A stretch of 64,000 bases of DNA from positions 930,001 to 994,000 of the forward strand of contig CAWJFW010000002.1 in NCBI GenBank assembly GCA_963842305.1. The letters are read 5' to 3'. Below the pieces are notes generated by a model that was not told the origin of the DNA, did not search any database, and saw nothing but the letters and a program-made list of their open reading frames with translations. The stretch is from JAIBJN01 sp963842305. Its GTDB lineage: Bacteria > Actinomycetota > Thermoleophilia > Gaiellales > Gaiellaceae. How positions within the stretch are numbered: the stretch's first letter is position 1; each line of letters begins with the position of its first letter. Shown here in pieces: positions 32,279 to 39,945 of this stretch. Both the position numbers and the translations under genes were made by a program.

Positions 32279-32743
32279 GTGCCAGAAACACCGGCGACCG
32301 ATCGACGTCTCGCCGAGATCGCGCAGGCGATCATCGACTCGAATCGGTTCATGACGCTCGCCAGCGCGGACGCAGGTGGGCTGCCGTGGGCGTCACCCGT
32401 CTGGTACGCGCCTTCGGGCTGCCGTGAGTTCTTCTGGGTCTCTTCGCCCGAAACGAGGCACTCGCGGAACCTTGCGGAGCGGCCTGATCTTGCGATCGTG
32501 ATCTTCGACTCCCATGAACCGGGTGAGTGGAAAGCGGTCTACATGTCCGCCGTCGCCGAAGAGGTCGCCGACGTCGACGAGGGGATCGAGGTCTTCTCGC
32601 GACGCTCCGTGGAGCAGGGCCAGTCCGTCTGGACGCGTGACGACGTTCTTCCGCCCGCGCGGCATCGGCTCTACCGCGCGACGGTCAGCGAGCATTTCGT
32701 GCTCGATGACCACGACCAGAGGCTGTCGGTCACTCTCGAATGA
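32279..32743 (+). CDS. Pyridoxamine 5'-phosphate oxidase-like (split-barrel flavin) protein
   Basis: A 154-residue split-barrel protein. It reads FMTLASADAGGLPWASPVWYAPSG, then EFFWVSSPETRHSRNL and a typical flavin-reductase barrel ending HRLYRATVSEHFVLDD. This family binds FMN or F420 and includes pyridoxamine phosphate oxidases and F420-dependent reductases; actinobacterial members are often of the latter type, which is only an inference. GTG 32279 is used because the longer frame runs into ltrA. A weak -10-like GACAAT ends about 9 nt upstream. Confidence 0.78.
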   Translation: MPETPATDRRLAEIAQAIIDSNRFMTLASADAGGLPWASPVWYAPSGCREFFWVSSPETRHSRNLAERPDLAIVIFDSHEPGEWKAVYMSAVAEEVADVDEGIEVFSRRSVEQGQSVWTRDDVLPPARHRLYRATVSEHFVLDDHDQRLSVTLE

Positions 32744-32842
32744 AGCCGCGAGCCCGCTGGCACCCGACTTGAGCAGGCGCCGGCGACCAAGGGCTTGCCT
32801 GACCTTTCCGACGGAAACGGTAGGTGTCGTTAGGACGGTCCC

Positions 32843-32880
32843 TTGACAGGAGAACATGTGTTCGTGTAGAACAGACGTTC
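32843..32880 (+). promoter_or_regulatory. SOS promoter of imuB with two LexA boxes
   Basis: TTGACA (32843-32848) and TAGAAC (32867-32872) are 18 nt apart, and the imuB ATG lies 10 nt after the -10. Two GAAC-N4-GTTC sites overlap the promoter: GAACATGTGTTC (32852-32863) in the spacer and GAACAGACGTTC (32869-32880) over the -10 and likely start point. Their centres are 17 nt apart. The form matches the gram-positive and mycobacterial LexA consensus (GAACNNNNGTTC), so DNA damage should induce imuB. Confidence 0.82.
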
Positions 32881-32882
32881 CT

Positions 32883-34067
32883 ATGATCGCCTGTCTCACG
32901 ATTCCCGGCTTCTCTCTCAGGGCTCCGCTGCGCCAGCGGCCCGAACTCAAGGGAAAGCCCGTCGCGCTCGCGCCTGTTCCCGGGACGCAGCCCCTGATCG
33001 GACCCTGCACTCGTGCTGCCGGGGAGGCGGGAGTGCGGCCGGGGATGCGTCTCTCCGAAGCGCTTGCCACATGTCCGCGCCTGGAGCTCGTCGAACAGGA
33101 CCCCGCAGGGGTGGAGGAGGCCTGGGAGGTCGTGTTGAGGCGACTGGAGGAAGCGGGGTTCGCGGTCGAGCCGGCCGGGCCGGGCTGCGTCTACTTCGAA
33201 ACGCGGGGGATGGAGCGGCTGGCCGGAGGACTCGAGCAGGCGCTTCGGCGGGCGCTCGACGCGGTCGGAGAGGGATGGGGGGCTCGTGTAGGGGCGGCCT
33301 CCCGGCGCTTTGCGGCGCTGGCGGCAGCGACCGTGGCTCCGGCCGGCCGGGCGCTCGTCATCGATGACGGCGATGCGCACCTCTTTCTCGAGCCGCTCCC
33401 GCTCGATCTGCTCCCGCTCTCGCCGGAACGGCGGGAGGAGCTCTCGGAGCTCGGGGTCAAGCGGCTCGGTGAGCTGGCCCGCCTCCCGGGAGCGGCGGTC
33501 GCCGATCGGCTCGGCACAGACGGCTTGGAAGCCTGGCAGCTCGCCAGGGGTGAGGGAAGCGCCTCCGTCGCGTCGCGCCGTCCTCCCGCCGAGATCACCG
33601 AGACGCTCTCCTTCCCGGAGCCCGTGGCGAACGAGCTCACGCTCGCGCGGGCGTTGGCGGTGCTCATCGAGCGCCTGCTCGCCCGCCCGGAGCGGGCCGG
33701 CCGGGCCCCTCGGCAGCTCGCCCTCTCGGCGAAGCTCGTCGGAGGAGGTTCCTGGCGGCGCTCGCTGACGCTGCGCGAGCCGACGGCGGAGCCCGACCGC
33801 CTTCGGCTCGCGCTGACGTCCAGACTTGCGGAGTTGCCGGCGCCGACGGCGGAGCTGCGGCTTGAGCTGGGGGAGCTGACAGAGTCGGTAGGAGTGCAGG
33901 TCGAGCTCGTTCGTCCCCGTGGCAGCGGTCTGCGGGAGCGCCTCCGGGTGGGGCTCCGGCAGGCACGCTCGGCGGTGGGGCTGGACGCAGTCTGCACCGT
34001 CGTGGAGGTTGCGCCATGGTCGCGTATTCCGGAAACCCGGGCCATTCTCGTTCCGCGCGACGACTGA
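32883..34067 (+). CDS. imuB: ImuB-like catalytically inactive Y-family polymerase homologue
   Basis: A 394-residue Y-family relative that acts as an adaptor in the damage-inducible mutasome, linking DnaE2 to the beta clamp. The N-terminal strand IACLTIPGFSLRAPL stands where active polymerases have an Asp-rich motif, and YFETRGMERL replaces the second catalytic carboxylate motif, so it should not polymerise DNA. The thumb and little-finger region follow (ELGVKRLGELARLPG, then the beta-rich C-terminus). A longer in-frame start at 32856 overlaps the LexA boxes and is rejected. It overlaps the DUF6504 gene by 52 nt. No imuA-like gene is visible in this window. Confidence 0.88.
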   Translation: MIACLTIPGFSLRAPLRQRPELKGKPVALAPVPGTQPLIGPCTRAAGEAGVRPGMRLSEALATCPRLELVEQDPAGVEEAWEVVLRRLEEAGFAVEPAGPGCVYFETRGMERLAGGLEQALRRALDAVGEGWGARVGAASRRFAALAAATVAPAGRALVIDDGDAHLFLEPLPLDLLPLSPERREELSELGVKRLGELARLPGAAVADRLGTDGLEAWQLARGEGSASVASRRPPAEITETLSFPEPVANELTLARALAVLIERLLARPERAGRAPRQLALSAKLVGGGSWRRSLTLREPTAEPDRLRLALTSRLAELPAPTAELRLELGELTESVGVQVELVRPRGSGLRERLRVGLRQARSAVGLDAVCTVVEVAPWSRIPETRAILVPRDD

Positions 34068-34288
34068 ACGAGCCTCGTCCGACGCTCGTGGCCTGCGAGG
34101 GTGAGCTGCCGGTGGCGGTCGACCAGGTACGAGTGTCCGAGCTGCGCGAGGAGTGGCGGGTGGACGATCGCTGGTGGACGGAAGAGCCGGTGGAGCGGCG
34201 CTACTTCGAGGCGCTGCTCGAGACCGGCCGGAACGTCGTGGTCTTCCGGGACGAGGCGAGCGGCGAGTGGTTCCGGCAGACGGCCTAG
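34016..34288 (+). CDS. DUF6504 family protein
   Basis: A 90-residue basic protein starting at ATG 34016 inside imuB, in another frame. The core is PVAVDQVRVSELREEWRVDDRWWTEEPVERRYF, followed by LLETGRNVVVFRDEASGEWFRQ, a beta-rich pattern typical of DUF6504. In actinobacteria this gene is repeatedly placed next to imuB and dnaE2, so a role in translesion synthesis is likely, though none has been shown to my knowledge. Overlap by 52 nt makes coupling with imuB and hence SOS control likely. Confidence 0.75.
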   Translation: MVAYSGNPGHSRSARRLNEPRPTLVACEGELPVAVDQVRVSELREEWRVDDRWWTEEPVERRYFEALLETGRNVVVFRDEASGEWFRQTA

Positions 34289-35151
34289 GCGAGTATCTCG
34301 AGGTCGTATCGGGCGAGGATCTCGCCCATGAGCCGCGGGTCGGGCGGGCCGTCCGCGGGCGTCGAGGCGGCGAGATCGCGGATGTAGTCCTCCCAGCCGC
34401 CGGGCGTGTTCAGGTTGAGGAAGCGCACAGGGTCGGCGTTCCGATTGGAGAACGTGTGGACGATTCCCGGCGGTACGCAGGCGTAGGAACCCGGGGACGC
34501 CTCCACTTCGCGGTCGTCGACTCTCACGGTCAGCGTCCCCTCGAGGACGTAGAACGAGTCGAGCAGCTCGCGGTGGGAGTGGGGCGGTGGCCCGCTCGTG
34601 CCCGGCTGGATCGTGGCCTCGGCGAGCGAGAAGAAGCCCGCGGTCGCCTCCCTGGTCGCCTTGAAGAGGGAGACCGCCGTCCCGACTTTGTAGGCGGTTC
34701 CCTCTCCGGGCCCGAGGACGGTGCCGCCGCCAGGCTCCTGTGGGCCGTCGACGTCAACGCTGTCAAACGTGGCCTTCTCGCCGCGGACGGCGGCGCGCAA
34801 GTAGTCGGCGAAGCCGGCGTCGGGCGAATGGACGTTGAGGAAGCGGACACGGCGGCCGCTGGCGTTCGTAACCCCGTGGACGACGCCGGGCGGCGCGATC
34901 ACCGCCGTCCCGGCCGGGGCCCGGACGGTCTCGCGCCCGATCGTGAACTGGAGCTCACCCGCGAGGATGTAGAAAGCGTCGGTGTGGCGCTCGTGGTAGT
35001 GGGGGCTCGCGCCGGCGTAGTCGGGCCCCGCCTCGTACTCGATGAGGCTCAGCTCCGGCCGGGCGACCTTGATCAAGTACGTGCGGTCCGCGCTTCGAAG
35101 CAGCTCGCCGTCGTCCGGCCCGTTCACGACCGCTTTGTCCATCCTCGCCAC
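34285..35151 (-). CDS. Dicupin (quercetinase-like) protein
   Basis: A 288-residue protein made of two cupin domains. The first carries SPHYHERHTDAFYILAGELQF and PGVVHGVTN, the second PPPHSHRELLDSFYVLEGTL and PPGIVHTFSN; each keeps the metal-binding His residues and a Glu or Asp. This architecture occurs in quercetin 2,3-dioxygenases and in sugar isomerases; the substrate is unknown here. GTG 35151 has a GGAAGG upstream, and ATG 35142 is the alternative. It separates imuB/DUF6504 from dnaE2 and is transcribed in the opposite direction, so those genes cannot share a simple operon. Confidence 0.82.
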   Translation of the reverse strand: MARMDKAVVNGPDDGELLRSADRTYLIKVARPELSLIEYEAGPDYAGASPHYHERHTDAFYILAGELQFTIGRETVRAPAGTAVIAPPGVVHGVTNASGRRVRFLNVHSPDAGFADYLRAAVRGEKATFDSVDVDGPQEPGGGTVLGPGEGTAYKVGTAVSLFKATREATAGFFSLAEATIQPGTSGPPPHSHRELLDSFYVLEGTLTVRVDDREVEASPGSYACVPPGIVHTFSNRNADPVRFLNLNTPGGWEDYIRDLAASTPADGPPDPRLMGEILARYDLEILA

Positions 35152-35173
35152 GGTTCCTCGCCTTCCTTCTCTA

Positions 35174-35253
35174 GGGGCACCCCTCTCCCACCACCCGCTT
35201 TCCAGCGTAACGAGGAAGCGCGCGCGTGTCTGTGTCGGACCGTGCCGGAAGCG
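35174..35253 (+). repeat. Copy B of a diverged interspersed element of about 80 nt
   Basis: Matches 3270-3348 in order and spacing: GGGGCACCCC (35174-35183), the identical 16-nt block CCCACCACCCGCTTTC (35187-35202), AGC, TAACG, GAA, a CG/GT-rich variable part, and CGGAAGCG (35246-35253). It fills the gap between the dicupin gene and dnaE2 and ends 4 nt before the dnaE2 start. No LexA box is visible in or near it. Confidence 0.55.
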
Positions 35254-35257
35254 TGAC

Positions 35258-38200
35258 GTGAGCGTGGCGGACTACGTCGAGCTGCACTGTCATTCCGCGT
35301 ACTCGTTCCTCGACGGCGCCTCCCAGCCCGAGGAGCTCGCGACCCGCGCGGTCGAGCTCGGATACGAGGCACTCGCGCTCACCGACCACGACGGGGTCTA
35401 CGGCTCGCTCGAGTTCGCCTACGCGGCGAAGGCGCTCGGCCTCCGCTCCATCACCGGCGCGGAGGTGACGCTCGCCGACGGCTCACACGTGACGCTCCTC
35501 GTCGAGTCGCCGCGCGGGTACGCCAACCTCTGTCGCCTGCTCACCGCCGCGCACGCTTCCGAGCGGCTGAACCCCCGCCTCGATCCCGTGCTTTTGGCGG
35601 AGGCGAGCGAGGGCCTCGTCTGCCTCTCCGGCTGCGCACGGCACGGGCTCGCCGTCCTCAACCCGAACGTGGCGGCCGACCTCGCCCGGGCATTCGGCCG
35701 TGACCGCTTCTACGTCGAGCTCCAGCGGCCGTACGAGCGGGGCGACGCGCGCCGGAACGCCGCGCTCCGGGCGCTGGCCGACGCACTCAGCGTCCGCACG
35801 GTCGCCACCGGCGACGTGCATGCACACCATCCGCGCCGGCTGCGCCTTCAGGACGTCCTCGTGGCGATCAAGAACCGCACGTCCCTCGAGGGCTGCGAGC
35901 CCGAGAGACGTGGAAATGCGGAGAGCGTTCTGCTCGATCCGAAGGACGTCCTCACCCGCTTCCCGGACGACCGCGAGGCCGTGCGCAGGGCGCGGGAGCT
36001 GGCCGAGCGGCTCACCTTCGACCTCACGGACGAGCTGGGCTACCGCTACCCGGACTTCTCCGACGGCCCGACGCCCGCCGACGTCCAGCTCTCGGATGTC
36101 TGCCGGCGCGCCTTCGAGGAGCGCTACCGGCATGCGCCGCACCAGCACCGCACCCGTGCCGGGGAACGTCTACGTGAGGAGCTGGCGCTGATCGCAGAGC
36201 TCGGGCTCTCCGGCTTCTTTCTCCTCCACTGGGAGGTGCTGGAGCTGGCACGGGACGTTGCTGCCGAGGTGAGGGGGCCCGGCTCCCCACGTCATCTCCT
36301 GCCCCCGGGACGGGGGCGGGGAAGCTCCGTCGGGTCGATCGTCTGCTACCTGACCGGGCTCTCGCACGTCGACCCCGTGGACGCTGGTCTCTCGCTCGGC
36401 CGCTTCCTGAACCGTGAGCTCTCCTCGGTGCCCGACATCGACCTCGACTTCCCGCGCGACATCCGCGAGAAGCTGATCGTCGCCGTCACGGAGCGGTACG
36501 GGCGGGAGCACTCGGCGCTCGTGGCGAGCTTCGCAACCTATCGCGCCCGGGGCGCCATCCGCGACGTCGGCAAGGCCCTCGGGCTCCCGACCGCCGAGCT
36601 GGAGCGGCTGGCGCGCGTGTCCGACGGCTGGAATGCGCGCAAGGTGGGGGAGGAGATGGAGCACGTACCGGGCGCGGACGCCCGCCTCGCCTCACCGCGC
36701 TGGCGCGCGTTCAGGGAGCTCTGCGGCGAGATCGCGGGCCTGCCCCGCCACCTGTCACAGCACCCCGGGGGCATGGTCATCTCGTCCAGGCCGCTCGTCG
36801 AGCTCGTCCCGGTGGAGCCGGCGGCGATGGAAGGGCGGCAGAACTGCCAGTGGGACAAGGACTCCTGCGCCGACGCCGGATTCCTCAAGATCGACTTGCT
36901 CGGGCTGGGAATGCTCTCCGCCGTCGAGGAGTGCGTCGAGCAGATCGCGATCCTGCGCGGAAAGCCGATCGACCTCTCCCGCATTCCGCTCGACGACGCG
37001 GGCGTCTACAGGGAGATCCAGGACGCGGACACGGTGGGCCTCTTCCAGATCGAGAGTCGCGCGCAGATGCAGAGCCTCCTGCGCACGCGGCCCGAGAATC
37101 TCGACGATCTCACAATCCAGGTGGCGCTCGTCCGACCGGGGCCGATCCAGGGGAAGGCCGTGCACCCGTACATCGAGCGGCGCCAGCGCCTGCGCGAGGA
37201 TCCGACCTACGAGCCGCCCTACGACCATCCGTCGCTCGCGGAGCCGCTGCGCGAGACGCTCGGCGCGATCATCTTCCAGGAGCAGGTGCTGGACGTCGCC
37301 ATGGCCCTCGCCGGCTTCACGGTGGGTGAGGCCGAAGGGCTGAGGCGCGCGATGAGCCGCAAGCGAAGCCAGGACGCGATGGAGGCCTACCGGCTTCGCT
37401 TCCTCGAGGGCGCCCAGGCGAACGGCGCCGACCTCACAACTGCGGAGCTCGTCTTCTCCAAGCTCGCCGGCTTCGCGTCCTTCGGCTTCCCGAAGTCGCA
37501 TGCGGCCGCCTTCGCGCTCCTGGCCTACCAGTCGGCCTGGCTCCGCCATCACTACCCGGAGGAGTTCCTCTGCTCGCTCCTGAACGCGCAGCCGATGGGC
37601 TTCTACCCGCCGGCCAGCCTCGTGCGGGACTCACAGAGGCGCGGCGTCGAGGTGCTGCCGCCGGACGTGAATCGAAGCGACTCGAAGTGCCGGCTCCAGT
37701 CGGGCGCCGTGCGCGTCGGGCTCGGCTACGTCAAGGGCCTGGGAGAGGCGCCCGCCGTGGCGCTCGTGGCCGAGCGTGAGGCGGGCGGTTCTTTCGGTAG
37801 CGTCGCCGATCTCGCGCGGCGGGCGCCGTTGGACAGACCCGGGCTGGAAGCTCTGGTCGCGAGCGGCGCCTGCGACTCCTTCGGCTGGCCCCGCCGTCAG
37901 CTTCTCTGGCGCCTCGGGCTCGCGCCGCGCTCCGCAGCCGCCGGCTCGGGCGGAACGGAGAGACAGCTGGCGCTCCCGCTCGAGCCGACGAGCGAGACCC
38001 CCGATCTCGCCGAGCAGACCCCCTGGGAGCGGATGCTCGCCGACTACCGCTTCACGAGCCTCTCCGTAGGGTTGCACCCCCTCGAGCTGCTACGCCCGCA
38101 TCTGCCGGGAGAGGTGCTGTCGAGCGCGGAGCTCGAGGAGGCCTCGCACGGTGCCCGGGTGACGGTCGCCGGCCTCGCGGTCGCCCGGCAGCGGCCGGCC

Positions 38201-38467
38201 ACGGCCAGCGGCGTCGTCTTCATGCTGATCGAGGACGAGCACGGTCAGATCAACCTGATCGTCCCGCCCCCCGTCTACGACCGCTATCGCGCGCTCGTGC
38301 GCGGCGAGCCGCTTCTGCTCGCCCGGGGACGCTTCGAGCGGGTCGACCGCAACCGCAACGTCCTCGTGTCGGAGCTCGTCTCACTCGCGCCGCTCGCCCG
38401 CCGGGTCGCGGACGACGCCGAGGTGCGAGGCGCCATGCCGGCAGCACATCACTTCGGCGGTCGCTGA
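35258..38467 (+). CDS. dnaE2: Error-prone DNA polymerase III alpha subunit (DnaE2)
   Basis: A 1069-residue C-family polymerase that copies damaged templates with ImuB. Domains in order are the PHP domain (YVELHCHSAYSFLDGAS start, ALTDHDGVYGSLEF), the palm with PDIDLDFPRDIRE, fingers with GLFQIESRAQMQ and IFQEQVLDVAMALAGF, the beta-binding helix-hairpin region (AVRVGLGYVKGLGE), and a C-terminal OB fold (ARVTVAGLAVARQRP). The length of about 1070 residues and PHP sequence fit DnaE2 rather than the replicative DnaE1, which is around 1180. GTG 35258 gives the usual start; GTG 35264 is possible. The upstream gap holds repeat copy B, but no LexA site. Confidence 0.93.
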   Translation: MSVADYVELHCHSAYSFLDGASQPEELATRAVELGYEALALTDHDGVYGSLEFAYAAKALGLRSITGAEVTLADGSHVTLLVESPRGYANLCRLLTAAHASERLNPRLDPVLLAEASEGLVCLSGCARHGLAVLNPNVAADLARAFGRDRFYVELQRPYERGDARRNAALRALADALSVRTVATGDVHAHHPRRLRLQDVLVAIKNRTSLEGCEPERRGNAESVLLDPKDVLTRFPDDREAVRRARELAERLTFDLTDELGYRYPDFSDGPTPADVQLSDVCRRAFEERYRHAPHQHRTRAGERLREELALIAELGLSGFFLLHWEVLELARDVAAEVRGPGSPRHLLPPGRGRGSSVGSIVCYLTGLSHVDPVDAGLSLGRFLNRELSSVPDIDLDFPRDIREKLIVAVTERYGREHSALVASFATYRARGAIRDVGKALGLPTAELERLARVSDGWNARKVGEEMEHVPGADARLASPRWRAFRELCGEIAGLPRHLSQHPGGMVISSRPLVELVPVEPAAMEGRQNCQWDKDSCADAGFLKIDLLGLGMLSAVEECVEQIAILRGKPIDLSRIPLDDAGVYREIQDADTVGLFQIESRAQMQSLLRTRPENLDDLTIQVALVRPGPIQGKAVHPYIERRQRLREDPTYEPPYDHPSLAEPLRETLGAIIFQEQVLDVAMALAGFTVGEAEGLRRAMSRKRSQDAMEAYRLRFLEGAQANGADLTTAELVFSKLAGFASFGFPKSHAAAFALLAYQSAWLRHHYPEEFLCSLLNAQPMGFYPPASLVRDSQRRGVEVLPPDVNRSDSKCRLQSGAVRVGLGYVKGLGEAPAVALVAEREAGGSFGSVADLARRAPLDRPGLEALVASGACDSFGWPRRQLLWRLGLAPRSAAAGSGGTERQLALPLEPTSETPDLAEQTPWERMLADYRFTSLSVGLHPLELLRPHLPGEVLSSAELEEASHGARVTVAGLAVARQRPATASGVVFMLIEDEHGQINLIVPPPVYDRYRALVRGEPLLLARGRFERVDRNRNVLVSELVSLAPLARRVADDAEVRGAMPAAHHFGGR

Positions 38468-38495
38468 GCGAGGAGTCTCATCTAGGCTGAGGGCC

Positions 38496-39890
38496 GTGGC
38501 TCCCCGGTCGCTCTGGCTCCAGGAGGCACTCGCGGCCGAGGACGGTGTCGAATCCTCGGAGCTCGCCGAGTCCATTCGCGCCGACGTGTGCGTCGTCGGC
38601 GGCGGTTACACGGGCCTCTGGACGGCCCTGCGAGTCGCCGAGCTCGAGCCCGGCGCGTCGATCGCGCTCGTCGAGGCCGACATCTGCGGCGGCGGGCCGT
38701 CGGGACGAAACGGCGGATTTGCTCTCTCCTGGTGGCCCAAGGTCGAGACGCTCGTGAAGCGCACGGGTGAGGATGAGGCATTCCGGCTCGTGCGCGCCTC
38801 GGTCGCCGCGGTCGACGAGCTGGGCGCCTTCTGCGAGCGGGAGGGGATCGATGCGCGCTACCGCCGCGGAGGCTGGCTCTGGACGGCGACGTCCCCGGCC
38901 CAGCTCGGATCCTGGGAGGGCGCCGTCGAGGCCGCAGCACGTGCGGGCGAGCGGCCGTTCGAGATCCTGTCCGCCGAAGAGGTCCAGCGGCGCACGGGCT
39001 CGCCCGTCCACCTTGGAGCGGCGTTCGAGGCGGGCGCGGCGACCGTGCAGCCGGCCCTGCTCGCCCGCGGCCTGCGCCGCGTCGCCCTCGCGCGCGGCGT
39101 GCGGATCTTCGAGCACACACCGATGGTGGAGCTCGACCGCGACCGCGGGGTCGTCCGCACGCCGTCCGGCACCGTCGAGGCCGGCGCGGTCGTGCTTGCC
39201 ACCGGGGCGTGGCTCGCCGGCGTCCCCGAGCTCGAGCGCGCAATCGTCGCGGTCTCGAGCGACATGGTCGCGACGGCTCCGATGGCCGACCGGCTCGAGG
39301 AGGCCGGCTGGACAGGCGGGGAGTCGATCTCGAACTGCCGCCTGATGGTGCACTACTACCGGACGACCAACGACGGCCGGATCGCCTTCGGCCAAGGTGG
39401 GCACCGGCACGCCTTCGGCGGCCGGGTCGACAACGGGTTCTTCGCGCACGGCGACTCGGCGGAGGAGGTGCTGCGGCGGGATCTCGTCCGCCTCGTGCCC
39501 TATGCCGAAGGCGTCGAGGTCACGCATTGCTGGGGCGGTCCCATCGACCGCACGGCAGACGGTGCGCCGATCTTCGGTCGCTTGCCCGGGGCCGTTCCCA
39601 TCGTCTACGGCGTCGGGTACTCGGGAAACGGCGTTGCGCCGTGCCTGACCGCGGGCAAGATCCTCGCCTCGAGTGCGCTCGGCCGCGACGACGGGTGGTC
39701 GGGCTGCGGCCTGAATCGGGGTGTGACCGGGCGCTTCCCGCCCGAGCCGATCCGCTACTTCGGCGGGTTCGTCGTTCGGGCCGCGGTGAAGCGCAAGGAG
39801 AGCCGAGAGGACGTCGGCCGTTCAGTCGACCCGCTCACGCGCCGGGTTGCGGGCCTCGCGCCCCAGGGCTTTTTCCGCGTGAAGGGCTAG
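38496..39890 (+). CDS. FAD-dependent oxidoreductase of the DAO (glycine/D-amino acid oxidase) family
   Basis: A 464-residue flavoprotein. The ADP-binding fold is VCVVGGGYTGLWTALRVAEL, the FAD contact GGGPSGRNGGFALSWW is near residue 65, and the C-terminal FAD motif is YGVGYSGNGVAPCLTAGKILA. It is of the type that oxidises amines or N-methylated amino acids, such as glycine or sarcosine oxidase and gamma-glutamylputrescine oxidase. No twin-arginine or other signal is present, so it is cytosolic. GTG 38496 follows TAGGCT (38483-38488) by 7 nt, a leaderless start. A strong hairpin follows the stop. Confidence 0.88.
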   Translation: MAPRSLWLQEALAAEDGVESSELAESIRADVCVVGGGYTGLWTALRVAELEPGASIALVEADICGGGPSGRNGGFALSWWPKVETLVKRTGEDEAFRLVRASVAAVDELGAFCEREGIDARYRRGGWLWTATSPAQLGSWEGAVEAAARAGERPFEILSAEEVQRRTGSPVHLGAAFEAGAATVQPALLARGLRRVALARGVRIFEHTPMVELDRDRGVVRTPSGTVEAGAVVLATGAWLAGVPELERAIVAVSSDMVATAPMADRLEEAGWTGGESISNCRLMVHYYRTTNDGRIAFGQGGHRHAFGGRVDNGFFAHGDSAEEVLRRDLVRLVPYAEGVEVTHCWGGPIDRTADGAPIFGRLPGAVPIVYGVGYSGNGVAPCLTAGKILASSALGRDDGWSGCGLNRGVTGRFPPEPIRYFGGFVVRAAVKRKESREDVGRSVDPLTRRVAGLAPQGFFRVKG

Positions 39891-39895
39891 ATGCA

Positions 39896-39920
39896 GAGAG
39901 GCCCCGGACCGGGGCCTCTC
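39896..39920. terminator. Bidirectional hairpin terminator between convergent genes
   Basis: A perfect 11- to 12-bp stem GAGAGGCCCCGG/CCGGGGCCTCTC (39896-39907 with 39909-39920) lies 5 nt after the oxidoreductase stop and 25 nt before the stop of the opposing protease gene. It has no T-tract on either strand, as is common in very GC-rich genomes. Confidence 0.75.
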
Positions 39921-39945
39921 CACGTCGTCGGATTTCGCTGTTGAG

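Noticed and set aside
35174..35183. GGGGCACCCC as a hairpin
   Set aside because: The loop would be two bases. The sequence is more useful as a landmark of the repeat than as a stem.
35152..35257. LexA box upstream of dnaE2
   Set aside because: No GAAC-N4-GTTC or near match found, in contrast to the two clear sites before imuB.
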